Positions 1-10,100 of a stretch of 64,000 nucleotides of DNA are shown one piece after another. The stretch is from NCBI RefSeq assembly GCF_028858725.1, contig NC_084768.1, positions 31,774,664 through 31,838,663 on the forward strand. Direction: 5' to 3'. The translations under genes were made by a program, and so were the position numbers. Origin of the DNA: Colius striatus (lineage: Eukaryota > Chordata > Aves > Coliiformes > Coliidae). Under the pieces are notes generated by a model, which was given only the letters and a program-made list of their open reading frames with translations, searched no databases and had not been told where the DNA came from. Within the stretch, counting starts at the first letter, position 1. Every line of letters starts with the position of its first letter.

Positions 1-235
1 AGAAAAAGATGTACATTAAAAATGAGATTATCCTTGAATGTTCATTTGATCCTGAAACACTACCAGCTAAACATCACTCAAGGAGATACAGGTGAACACT
101 CAGTCTGAATCATCCAGAACAAGCTGCACAGTTACAAGTGGACTGTTCACATCTTAAAGAAACGTGTCTTCCTCCTCCTTCCCACTCTCAAACCCCACAA
201 TGAAACATAAGTCAAAATGAAGAGAAAGGAAATAA
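1..235. other. Downstream flank of RNPC3
   Basis: AT-rich sequence with no gene, repeat or motif recognised other than the GT-rich stretch after the distal poly(A) signal. In vertebrates the amylase genes lie on this side of RNPC3, but none is visible here. Confidence 0.5.
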
Positions 236-241
236 TTTATT
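236..241 (-). terminator. Distal poly(A) signal AATAAA (long 3'UTR)
   Basis: The only AATAAA on the minus strand between the USSE and the window edge that I found. A G/T-rich stretch (TGTGGGGTTTGAGAGTGGG) follows at about 203-185, fitting a downstream element, so cleavage would fall near 215-225. Confidence 0.5.
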
Positions 242-1286
242 AGAGATTTCACAAGCAAACAAACAAACATACATTTGTCATGAGTCTTGTGACAGTTTAA
301 AGATATCTGGAACTTTTAGGATGAGAAAACTTAGACTCTGCCTTAAATACTTTACAAACACTACTACGCACAGTTCAAGAGTCCCGGTGATTACAGTGCT
401 TCTTCCCTCAGCTGGGTAATACTTGAAAGAGTTGGAACACAAAAGGGACCTGGAACATCACAAAGGCATGTTAAAAGTAAGAACAGCCAGAAAACAGTAG
501 TGTTATGCCTTCTTTTGACAACTATATTGCAAGATGCTTAGCCTTCAGAAAAGCACCAAATGTCTGGAAATATCTGACTTGACAGATTGCATTAATTTTA
601 TATTATCTGTAAGTCAAACTATGTAATATGAAACCCACAAGAAAAATATCTGAAGTCCCTGCCAACAACACTACCTCAGTGCAGGGAACACCCTAAAAAA
701 GAAAAACCAGCAAGAAGGCAGCAGTGATTAACAGTTCAACACCAAGTACCCCATTGCCAGATGCTGTTAGATTTTCTTCTCAAGAAAGAAAAAAAAAAGT
801 AAGGAATGTACAAACTAGAATCAACTACAGATTGTTTCTCATACACCAGGACAACAGTAATCATCAAGTGATCCAAAGCATTGGTCAGCCCTTCCATATT
901 ATTAAGAATTGCACTGTGACATATTGTAACCAATGTGTTATTGTATTAAGATGACACCCTCAGTGTGAGCTCAGCACAGCTCAACACATGCCAACGGAAC
1001 ACTTCTAGCTCACACAAGCCAAGCAATTTCAACCATGTATCAGCAAGTTATATGATGCTTGAGGAAGAAGGTGGAAACCACCTCTTAAGACTGGGAACCT
1101 TCTTCGTGTCTATTCACACAACACAGACAGCTCATTGATGTTTTTGCTTATTTTTTCCCCCTGAAGTACCCTTTGCTTTTAAAATTACCAGCTTAGTTCA
1201 AGATCTAGAACCTGTAAACTCTTCCCCACATCTACTCTGTACAAAAACTTAGATGTAGTTGAGTTCTATGGGAAACATTGCACAAA
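242..1286 (-). other. RNPC3: RNPC3 long-form terminal 3'UTR exon, distal part
   Basis: AT-rich sequence between the USSE and the distal AATAAA. No coding frame of note and no repeat was recognised. It is read as 3'UTR because the acceptor and USSE lie on one side and a poly(A) signal with a GT-rich downstream stretch on the other (inference). Confidence 0.5.
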
Positions 1287-1310
1287 AAAGGATACAACAA
1301 GAAAGGATAC
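1287..1310 (-). promoter_or_regulatory. USSE, tandem U12-type 5' splice-site motifs (U11 snRNP-binding splicing enhancer)
   Basis: Two exact copies of GTATCCTTT lie on the minus strand at 1310-1302 and 1295-1287, separated by six bases. Tandem U12 donor sequences are the defining feature of the USSE, known from the genes for U11-48K and U11/U12-65K. In the 65K gene it lies in the 3' untranslated region. Two U11 snRNPs bind it and activate the upstream acceptor, giving an mRNA form that is held in the nucleus, so lowering 65K output. The motif is seen directly; the role follows from published work on the family. Confidence 0.88.
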
Positions 1311-1352
1311 ACTCTGCATGACAGTATTACTGCAGTATTACGCAGGAATGTT

Positions 1353-1372
1353 TCTAAAGAAGAACAGCAGAA
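1353..1372 (-). promoter_or_regulatory. Strong splice acceptor upstream of the USSE
   Basis: The minus strand reads TTCTGCTGTTCTTCTTTAG, with AG at 1355-1354 and the exon starting at 1353. It has a long pyrimidine tract and lies 43 bases before the first USSE motif. This is the placement expected of a 3' splice site that U11 on a USSE activates by exon definition. Confidence 0.7.
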
Positions 1373-4009
1373 TGTGGTTTAATTTCACTTGATTCTCAAT
1401 ATTGCACACACAAAACTTTATGCTACCTATATTAAAAGCAAAATTGCTTCTAGCAAAACACAGTTTTGACCCTTGATGAGATTTTAATGAGGGCTGGTGA
1501 GGCCACCAACACTAAACTCTGTACTAAGAAGCAAATATGTTTTTTGATAACTGGAACTCCTAGGCCAACGAGATTTTTCTGTCCCTTTAATTCTCCTTCA
1601 AGTCTTGGCCGTTTTACAGACTCAATTTTCCCCATCAGATCCAAAACCCAATTATGTTTCCATTCAAGTCACTGAAGAAGCTGGAAACCTCTCAACATCA
1701 TTTCCTTCTGTATCATATATATATAATATTTCTTTTCTCCACAAAAACTGCATTTTAGTTGCAGAAAAAAAACAGTTACCTCAAATATTAACTGCAACTT
1801 TTGACAGCCCATCAAGGAAAACCACTTCATCCAGTAAGGAGTTACATAGCATTTGCATAAACCATAAGTATTATTTTCTCTCCAAAGGATATTGCCTCTG
1901 CAGAGAAAATAATAATTAAAAGCTAATTGCAAGAACATTCTTGAATGTAACAGTTTCTTACTGTTAAAAACAAACATAAGTTTAACTTATGTCCATTTAG
2001 TTGTTAAAAACAATCCCCTCAAGAACCTTGAGACACAGATCAATTTGAAGTCCCCCAAATGCTTACATAAACTTGTTTATATGTATATTTATGCACCCAT
2101 GGATCCATAGAAATCTTTATTATTGGTCTATAGCACATTCTGTGGTCTTTACATACCAATGGTCGAGGTAAGGAAGAAGTTCTGCCCTCGATACATTAAA
2201 ACAACAGCAAGGTAACCCATGCAAGACTTTCAGGAGCACAAATAAGTCTTGCATAAGTACATGTTTTCTCACTCTAAAAAAAGGCTTGACCATCAATGTG
2301 ATTAATAAACAAATAAGCACCTCGTTATTTTCTGTGTGTAATTCAAGTATGATTTAGCATATCTCAGTTAGAACTAGATTTCATGTAAGAATTGGGTGGA
2401 AAGACATGGAATTCCTCAAAGAATAAGAGTATTCAGACTTTACTTATAAGGCCTTCCAATAGCTAAAATACCTCAAGTTTCTTTTTGCAGTTAAAGAAAT
2501 CTTAGTAATACATTTTCTTAATTAGACACTGCTTAAAATACAAGTGGGTTTTTTTTCCTGACAAGGAAGGAGTGAGAAACAAGACTGAAACATTCCCCTA
2601 ACCCCTTGTTCTTAACAGAATACTTTGGTCAACGCTCTTTTGTCTCTTCAATAACCAGGACAGAAGAATGCCATCTTCAATTTGATAAAACAAAAGGGAT
2701 TTTGCAAATTACAAATCAGTAGCTCAAAACAGGAACTGGTAAGACCAAATAGCACCTCAGAAACCATGGAAATGAGATCAAATATGATTTGATTTTAAAA
2801 AAACAAACCTTGGAGAACTGACAGAACGTGAAACCTACAACGGAAGGAACTGCTCTAAACAGAAATACTGCCCTCACAGTTACCACACTGCAGGGTCTCC
2901 AACGCAGTTTTAAAAGTCAAAACCAGATGTTCACAATCTTAATTTCAAACTGCAGTTTCTTTGTAAAGTAACAATGATGAAAATATCCACATTAAAACCA
3001 CAGAATGGATTAAGAATAATGTTTCAGAAGCATTCTGCCTGAGTGCATTTGGTCTTACGTGAAGACATAACCAGAGTGATGCCAGTCTAAGTAAGTTTAG
3101 CCCTTTGAATTTGAGCTGGCTGATCTATCAGAGTGTGCAGATTGAGAGATAAGTGATTCTGATACTTGCACCAGTTACTTCAGATGCTCATTTGAGACAG
3201 TTCATCACTCGAATGTTTTTCAGCCATGAAACAGCTCTCAGTTAAATCAGAGCTGATTTTGCTTGAGTTAGCTTTATATAAAACAAACACTTGGAGGAAG
3301 GAGAACTGAAGCAAAGCTATAACATAGGAAATAAAGTTAAATAGTGATTATTTTGTGCTAAAAGTTACTTTTCCATCAAATTTAGACAATAATGCCGAAA
3401 ACTAGGACCTATCATTGAACAACAAAGGAAGCCTTTATCCATGCAACATAGCTCTTTCTGGCACAATATCCTTTCCTAAATCAGGCAAGTTTAAAGGATG
3501 CTGCGACAGCACTAAGATGTCCTCTTTCCAAGTTAGCAAAGCCAAAGGTCCTTTACACAGCTAGCAGAAGGGAGTTTATTGCTAGAAACAGTTCTTCAGG
3601 ATCCCTTTACAATGGTGGGGACAGAAGGGAAGGAGGAAAGTGGCAACTCTTTTCAAAGTCAAAACTCCAGAAAGTTACTGAACGGTAAATGGTCCAATTC
3701 CACAGAATTATTCTCTTTAGCTCCCCAGATTAAGGGCTAGGAAAACTGACAACTACCCTAGGATATCAGGATTAGGGAAACAGCAGTCTCCAAGCTTCTG
3801 AAGAGAGGAAGAAGCAACATTTTTAACTTACACCAGCTATATACTATGCATTCTGGTTTCCTGATGTAAGTGCACATTTAAGAACAGAATGTTGTATGGA
3901 GCATTTCCCTTCCACCATCATTATACTTAAAGAAGCCATTAATAAGATAATAAGTAAAAAACAAAACCAAACCCAACAAGGCAAATGGACAAAATCCCCA
4001 GCCTATTTC
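1354..4009 (-). other. RNPC3: RNPC3 alternative 3'UTR or 3'UTR intron
   Basis: A 2.6-kb AT-rich stretch between the proximal poly(A) signal and the acceptor upstream of the USSE. It holds two more AATAAA hexamers on the minus strand and a 13-bp perfect hairpin with a U12 donor-like loop (1869-1914). The open frames here are short and unrecognised, and I call none of them genes. It is probably intronic in the long mRNA form or untranslated in readthrough forms (inference). Confidence 0.6.
1869..1914 (-). repeat. Perfect 13-bp hairpin with a U12 5'-splice-site-like loop
   Basis: Arms 1869-1881 and 1902-1914 are exact reverse complements (TATTATTTTCTCT and its complement) around a 20-base loop. 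On the minus strand the loop contains ATATCCTTT (1892-1884), the perfect consensus of an AT-type U12 donor, just after a good acceptor (TTTTCTCTGCAG, AG at 1899-1898). The structure is seen directly. A role in U11 binding is inference. Confidence 0.6.
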
Positions 4010-4015
4010 TTTATT
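4010..4015 (-). terminator. Proximal poly(A) signal AATAAA (short 3'UTR)
   Basis: The minus strand has AATAAA 25 bases after the stop codon and 7 bases past the GTATGA donor's last base. A GT-rich stretch (minus strand, about 3985-3950, with TTGTTGGGTTTGGTTTTG) follows as expected for a downstream element. It would give an mRNA with a very short 3'UTR of about 50 bases. Further AATAAA hexamers at 3580-3575 and 2121-2116 could serve readthrough transcripts. Confidence 0.7.
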
Positions 4016-4021
4016 GAAAAT

Positions 4022-4028
4022 TCATACC
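4022..4028 (-). promoter_or_regulatory. Candidate 3'UTR splice donor of RNPC3
   Basis: The minus strand reads CAAG followed by GTATGA, with the last exon base at 4028, 13 bases after the stop codon. It is a reasonable U1-type donor. Splicing from here to the acceptor at 1354 would leave the protein unchanged and put the stop too close to the junction to trigger nonsense-mediated decay. Use of the site is inferred. Confidence 0.6.
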
Positions 4029-4040
4029 TTGTGCAGTGTT

Positions 4041-4100
4041 CTACTTTTTCCTTTTCCCCTCATTGGCATCCTGTTTTGGTCTGGCTGAACGAGCAAATTG
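4041..4100 (-). CDS. RNPC3: RNPC3 coding exon 14 (C-terminus and stop)
   Basis: Encodes [19 protein letters not shown] and a TAG stop at 4043-4041, aligning with human [19 protein letters not shown] as recalled. The segment is short and is hidden among other frames. It was found by matching the expected [11 protein letters not shown] end of RRM2. The acceptor is ATCTCAG with no polypyrimidine tract, as expected for a U12-type intron. Confidence 0.94.
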   Translation of the reverse strand, partial: QFARSARPKQDANEGKRKK

Positions 4101-7100
4101 CTGAGATTCTGTTAAGGACTACAATGGTCAGTAATAAACAGAAGCCAATCAAGCAGTAAAAAAAGAGCAGCATTATTTCAGCAAAAGGTAGTTTAAAGAG
4201 CAGCTTTTATCCCTGAATCAATTCTACTACAGTATAAATATTCTAACTTTAGTGTCTACTACTCAAACTGATTTGCAGTATCAAAAATGTTAAGAGAGTC
4301 TGCCCAAGAATATACAGGACTAAGCAAACAGGGAGGACTAACCAGGAATGAGTTAGGCATAGAGAGTAAATACAGCAGCAAAAAGGCTTGACATTTACAG
4401 TCATGTAGCATGTAGCCATGCCAGTATGTTAATTCCATAACTTTGATGTCTCAGTAGGTATTTGGGAGTAGAACACTTAAGAGGAATGAGGTTAGGGTGA
4501 ACAAGAGTACAAAGAAAAGGAAATTAACTGTGAGACATTTAAATGAAAAATAAGAAAGGACTTACAAAAAAACAGGGCAATGCAGTCAAAAAGCATAGAA
4601 GTCCCAAAGAGTAACTGACTGGAGAAGCAGTCTAAATAGAGACAACTGACCCTGACAGGAATACTATGTTCTTAATTCTGTAAACACAGGCTTCACCAAA
4701 ACAAAAAGCCTACTTCATTTAAATGAAATGGTCATACAAGCTAAATTATCTTTGTGTTTCTAGGATCAATGAACTAAGACTAGAGGAGATAATTTTATTG
4801 TCTTAAATAAAGCACATTTACTTTCCTGTTTCAGAAGAGCTGCCTCTATGTATCATTCAGTTAGCGTAAAATTAACAATACTACACTATTCTATGCTGCC
4901 TGGTGCTCTTAAGGCATTTCCTCTTTCCATAGTTTTCTAGCAAGTAGAAGAGTGTGACAGCAGAACTAGAGATTGAAGGATAGATCACAATAAATATAAT
5001 GCAAATGTTTGCAGGAAAAAAAAGATACAACCACCATGGGTTTCTCAAATAAAACATATCCATTTGCTTCTTTTAAAGCTTTAGCAGCTGCTTTTTCATT
5101 AGGAAGTCCAATGAAAGCCTGTCCCTTCATCCGGCCTTCTTTCATCAAACGTATATCAAACCTAGAGGCAAAAGTGACAGTTACTCATGATTAACCACAC
5201 TTTCGTGTTTCACAGCTCACATGTCATTCTCATGCTTGGAGTTGGAGAACCAGCAGAAATGGGAGCAGAGCCTCAAACCAGGAATTATGTAATTGCAAAC
5301 CGTTTTGCCTGGGGATGATGTTTAGTAACAAGCATTAAGACATTTCTGTATTAGACTGCAGAATGGGCAATTGGTGTGCAACTGTAGTAAATATGGCACA
5401 TGTTAAATGATCAGATGCACACAATCATCTACACTGTTCATTCTCCTGTCACTCTGCCAATAAGCAGTGAATTTAGTAATGACAATGTAAGGGTGAAATA
5501 GTAGGGTCTCCAGACGCTGTTTAAAAGTTTCTTTTGAGATAGCATAAAGAAAAAGAAAAGATGACTAGTTCTTAAATCCCAATTTACACCAGTATTACAC
5601 AACACAAAAGGCATGGTTTTCACCAAGTACCACATTAACTTACATATTTCGTTCCTCTTCTGACTGGAAATCAACGTATCTTCCAAAAATGAACTTGAGA
5701 TCCTGAAATTAAAGGGTAGGTGTAGCAGTAAAGCTGATAAAAAAAGCCCCTTTGATCAATATTTAACTTGCTTGTTTACCTACCTTTTCTTGAACTTGTT
5801 TAGCTAAATTCTTCACATATATCCTGCAGTTTGGATCACCTGGCTCATAGTTTTTGAAAACAGAGTATTTTTCCATTTCTTAGAGAGACAGAAAAACAGA
5901 CAATGTTTCAGCTCATTGACATACTTTCTATTTCTGTTCCATATAAAATATCGAAATTTAATGTATGGTCAATCATTACAGGAAATACTCATTTAAACTA
6001 TTTGTTCCAACAAAGAGCTGTTATTAGATAACTTATTCTCCCAGTTATACCTTCTCTAGAAAGTCTGTTTTTTTCTAGATCCCTTCTAGAAATAAATTCT
6101 GATGGTATTTCATCGTCTTCCTCCTCAGTTTCCATTTTATCATTTGAGCTAGGAGCTGGGAAAATCCTTCCAAAGCCTGTGTTATTGACTTCCTCTGTGG
6201 CTGCACGAAGGTCTGAAATTTACAACACATTATGTAAGTGGTTTGTATGTTTCAATGGTTCATCTAATTTTCATTGAGGAAAACTGTGTCTATTACAGTA
6301 CAATACCAAGAAACACAGACTGACCACAACCCTCTAAGAAATCATCACATCTCATTGCCATTATCACCCAGTATTTTTATAGTAGATAACCAGTGCACCG
6401 CAGGAGCTGGCCATCACTTGAATGCTGCTCTTTAAGAGCTAGAAAAGGAAAATCTAAAGTTAGCCTGATGAATATATTCAAGTACACTGTATAACACAAA
6501 GTGCAATTCACCATAAAGCCATGGTGCTTTAACATGGGGAAAACAGCAGATGCAGAGCAGACACAAGTTGGTGTTCTTAAACAAGCCCTGATGTATATAC
6601 TATTTAAGAAAGTTCCAATAGAAAAGAATTCCCTGGTCTAAATTTCAGCAGCCTTCTACACACTGAAGCCACATGAATTCCATATTAAATGCATCTGAAT
6701 CACAAACTCCCTTACCATTTCTTTCTTCTTTTTCTGAGTTTATCTGAAGAACAGCTGGGATGTCAGTAGTAATATGGAACTCGATTTTTTTATGACCTAC
6801 ATGCTGTGGCTGCTCAAAGACATCTGAAGGTGACAGTGTAGGGTGCAAACTGCTGGTTAAAACAACAGAACCTTAATTAAAAGGTACAGATACTGATGAA
6901 TGCAGAGTCAAATAGAGGATTTCTTCCAGAAAGATTTTACGCTACGTTTACCACAAGTACCCAAGCCTTCCATGTCATAAATTTCACCCAGCACAGTTCA
7001 AGTTGATTAGAACACAGTAAATACAGTTGGCATGGCTGGCAGCAAGAGCAGAAGAGTTATGTACCACATTACAGTACAAACAGGCACTTAGGAAAAACTA

Positions 7101-10100
7101 CACCAGTAACTTGGATAAGAAAAGTAAGTGGCCTTGCTGCTGCTCTCACAGAGTATCAAGTATGCCAAATTTTCAAAAATCACTCAGAGGAGGAAGAATG
7201 CAACTCAAAAATACACCCACAAGTGATCATATCTACACAGAAATACTACACTGATGTCTACTGTGCCACAGTGCTGCAGTTTCAAAAACCAAAGCAGCTT
7301 TTATTCTTCCATAATCATCCTTACATTTATTTCAAGAAGTATCAAAATAATAAATACAGATTGCTCCTGTCAAGGTTAAGCCATGACAATGCTTTTCCTT
7401 TTTATGAAAGGAGGATTTTTCTTAGTTTGATAAGCTAGATGTGTTTGTTTTGAGAAACACAGAGCTTGAAGCAGGCACACTTTACAGATTAAAGTTGTTG
7501 AGCAGATCTGAATTCAAATGACACAAAAATTTGGACCTTTAGAAGAATCAAATCAAGTATGAGGATAAGGGAACACCACCTCCACTAGCAAATTTACCAA
7601 ATCAGTGAAGAATACTTGTATTAAACCAGAAACACTAAAGGAAACATCATACAGAGATTATTATGTACTACATGGAATAATTTTGTGAAAAGCTGCAAAA
7701 GCCACACAAACAATACAAACCTGTGGGGAGTACACACAGGAACATTCAGCAAGTCTTTAATTCTTTGCCTTTTTCTAACACCACGCTTCTTTGTGTTTAT
7801 TGGTCTTTTAGGCTGAAGGGTTGCTAATTCCATCAACTTGGTCATTCTATTTTAAGCAACATTTTAAAAAGAGTTAAAAGTGGTTTACAGTTTATTTGAA
7901 AATACTCATTTTGAAAACACTTTCTCCTTCCTTAAGGCTCTTGAAACACAACTTTTCAGAATATGGTTATAAATCCAGCTATCTCAAGAGAAAAACTACC
8001 TTAATAAACTGACACACAGCAAACTGACACTTAAGCTGACACTGACACTTAACTGACACTTTGATAATTGATCAAAATCCTAAGTAGCTGGATGACACCC
8101 CTTCCTTCCCCTGGCATGCACCTAATTAGGACAATGTAGAAATGCTACGAAGCCCCAAGCTGAACCTTTATTTTAAATAAATACTATTTCCACTCAACAG
8201 GAGTGCCTTTTCCCAAAAGCACGTATTAATACAAACACAGCACAGCAGCTTTCTGATTTACTTTTCAGTTTAAGTACAAATGAAGAAAATTGCCTTCTCA
8301 TTTAGTATTAAAGATTAATAAAATGAGCTATGATGTAATTCAGCCCCAAAACTGAAAGAGGATCCTGCAGCACAAACAAGCACCCATTACTATTATTCCC
8401 AGCAAGACATACTGATGCACAAAGAATGTTTTGCAAGTCAGAGTGCACGTATCATTCAGGCTGAGGAGTTTACCACTCAGTAAAAAGCAAGTGAAGAATC
8501 CAGAGAAACTAACTATTGCTTCCATCAGCACTCCCCCTCCCATTCACTGTGTCTGTTCTGTTGGGTTTTTGGACATGGTAACAAATGTTAATTTGCATAC
8601 CATTTGACCATTTTCCCTTCTCTTACTGTGATTCAGAACAGCACTGTCCTCCTGTTTTTAAGTCACTTTGAAGCATCCTTATGTGCCTGGAAAGATTATC
8701 TTACCTATTGCAAACATTAACAGATTCTACCATCTGCTGATCTAGAAGCTTCTTAGAAAAGCAGAAACACCACTTTAGAAAAGCCCAAAAGCTTGTAAAT
8801 GACTAAAATGCATACCTCTCCTTTTCTTCCTCATCTTCACTTTCATATTCTGACTCTTCTGAACTAGACAGTTGCTGCTCTTCCTCTTTAGGCAAAGGGG
8901 GGTCTTCAGGAGGCAGAGGTGGGATCGGGGGAGGTGGCACAGGCACTGGTAAATACTCTTCATACTAATTATGGGGAAAATTTAAAAGAATTAAACATTT
9001 TAAGAAAAAAAATAATACATCTTGCTTTCCCTTTCATAATAAAACCAGTGACAATAATTAATTAGAACATGACAGGAAGCACTTTAATAATATGTATATA
9101 GGGATCAAAAGTTTTAGGAGTTTGAATGTAGACCTGCTACCACATTGCTAACATTTTTAACCCTGAATCTGTTTGAGAGTACTTAAAACGTGAATTTAAA
9201 AAGTTACCATGGGAGGGCGAGCAGTAATTGGTCCAAAAGGTGGAGGAAGATTCATTTTATTCATAAGATGAAGTACCTGAAATGATGGAAGAAAGATTTC
9301 CCTTAAATAACTAAAGACAGTTCCTTCTAGGTATCATAGTCAGCAACTTCTGGCAGGGATACATCAGCACAGTTTTAATGAAGACACAACTACATTGATT
9401 ATTAAACAACGCAAAAGCCTGCACTGGAGATCCAACTAACTGTAAACATGAGTCATACACCAAGTACTCAAGTCACCTCTAATTAGGTAGATCATACCCA
9501 GTTAAGTCTCCAGTGTCAATTAAGTAAGTTACTCCTTGTCAATGAAAGACAATTCAAAGAGGAAAACAGAGATGTTTCTACTTTGATACTTCCATTTTTT
9601 GCTGTTTTTTACTCACCTGGACATAAAATTTGGGCACGCTTGCCAAGGCATTTGCTATGTTTGCTAGAATTGTACTTGAAGGCGGTGGATACAAATATTT
9701 GAGGCAAGAATTGATGGGAAAGGTGAGGCTAAGGAAAAAAGCAGATTAAAAAGAAAACATTTTAGCACCATCACCACATAAGGAATGATAACAACAATTA
9801 CTAGAGGTTTGGCTACTCGTTACCTCTGAAGTATCACTGAAATATTATTATTTCCCTAAGAAAAGTTTTGGGACACCTACATTTTGTCTTTAACGTGAGG
9901 GAGCTCTCCTAAGGCCTGACAGACTCACTGGGCTTGGGTATAATGAAAGTATCAACACATGGAGGAAGCCTGAAGTACACAGAAATAATCACAGATTCTT
10001 AAGGGTTGGAAAGGACCTCAAAAGATCGTCTAGTCCAATGCCCCTGCCAGAGCAGGGGCACCTAGAGTAAGTCACACAGGAACTTGTCCACAGTCAACCT

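Noticed and set aside
4881..5063. Minus-strand frame containing GKRKC, resembling the end of human 65K
   Set aside because: It is intron 13 sequence in another frame. The real C-terminal exon ([11 protein letters not shown]...) is at 4041-4100 with proper splice and branch sites.
8965..9207. RNPC3 intron 6 as a second U12-type intron (donor GTAACTTTT)
   Set aside because: The donor differs from GTATCCTTT at two core positions and there is no TCCTTAAC-like branch site near the acceptor.
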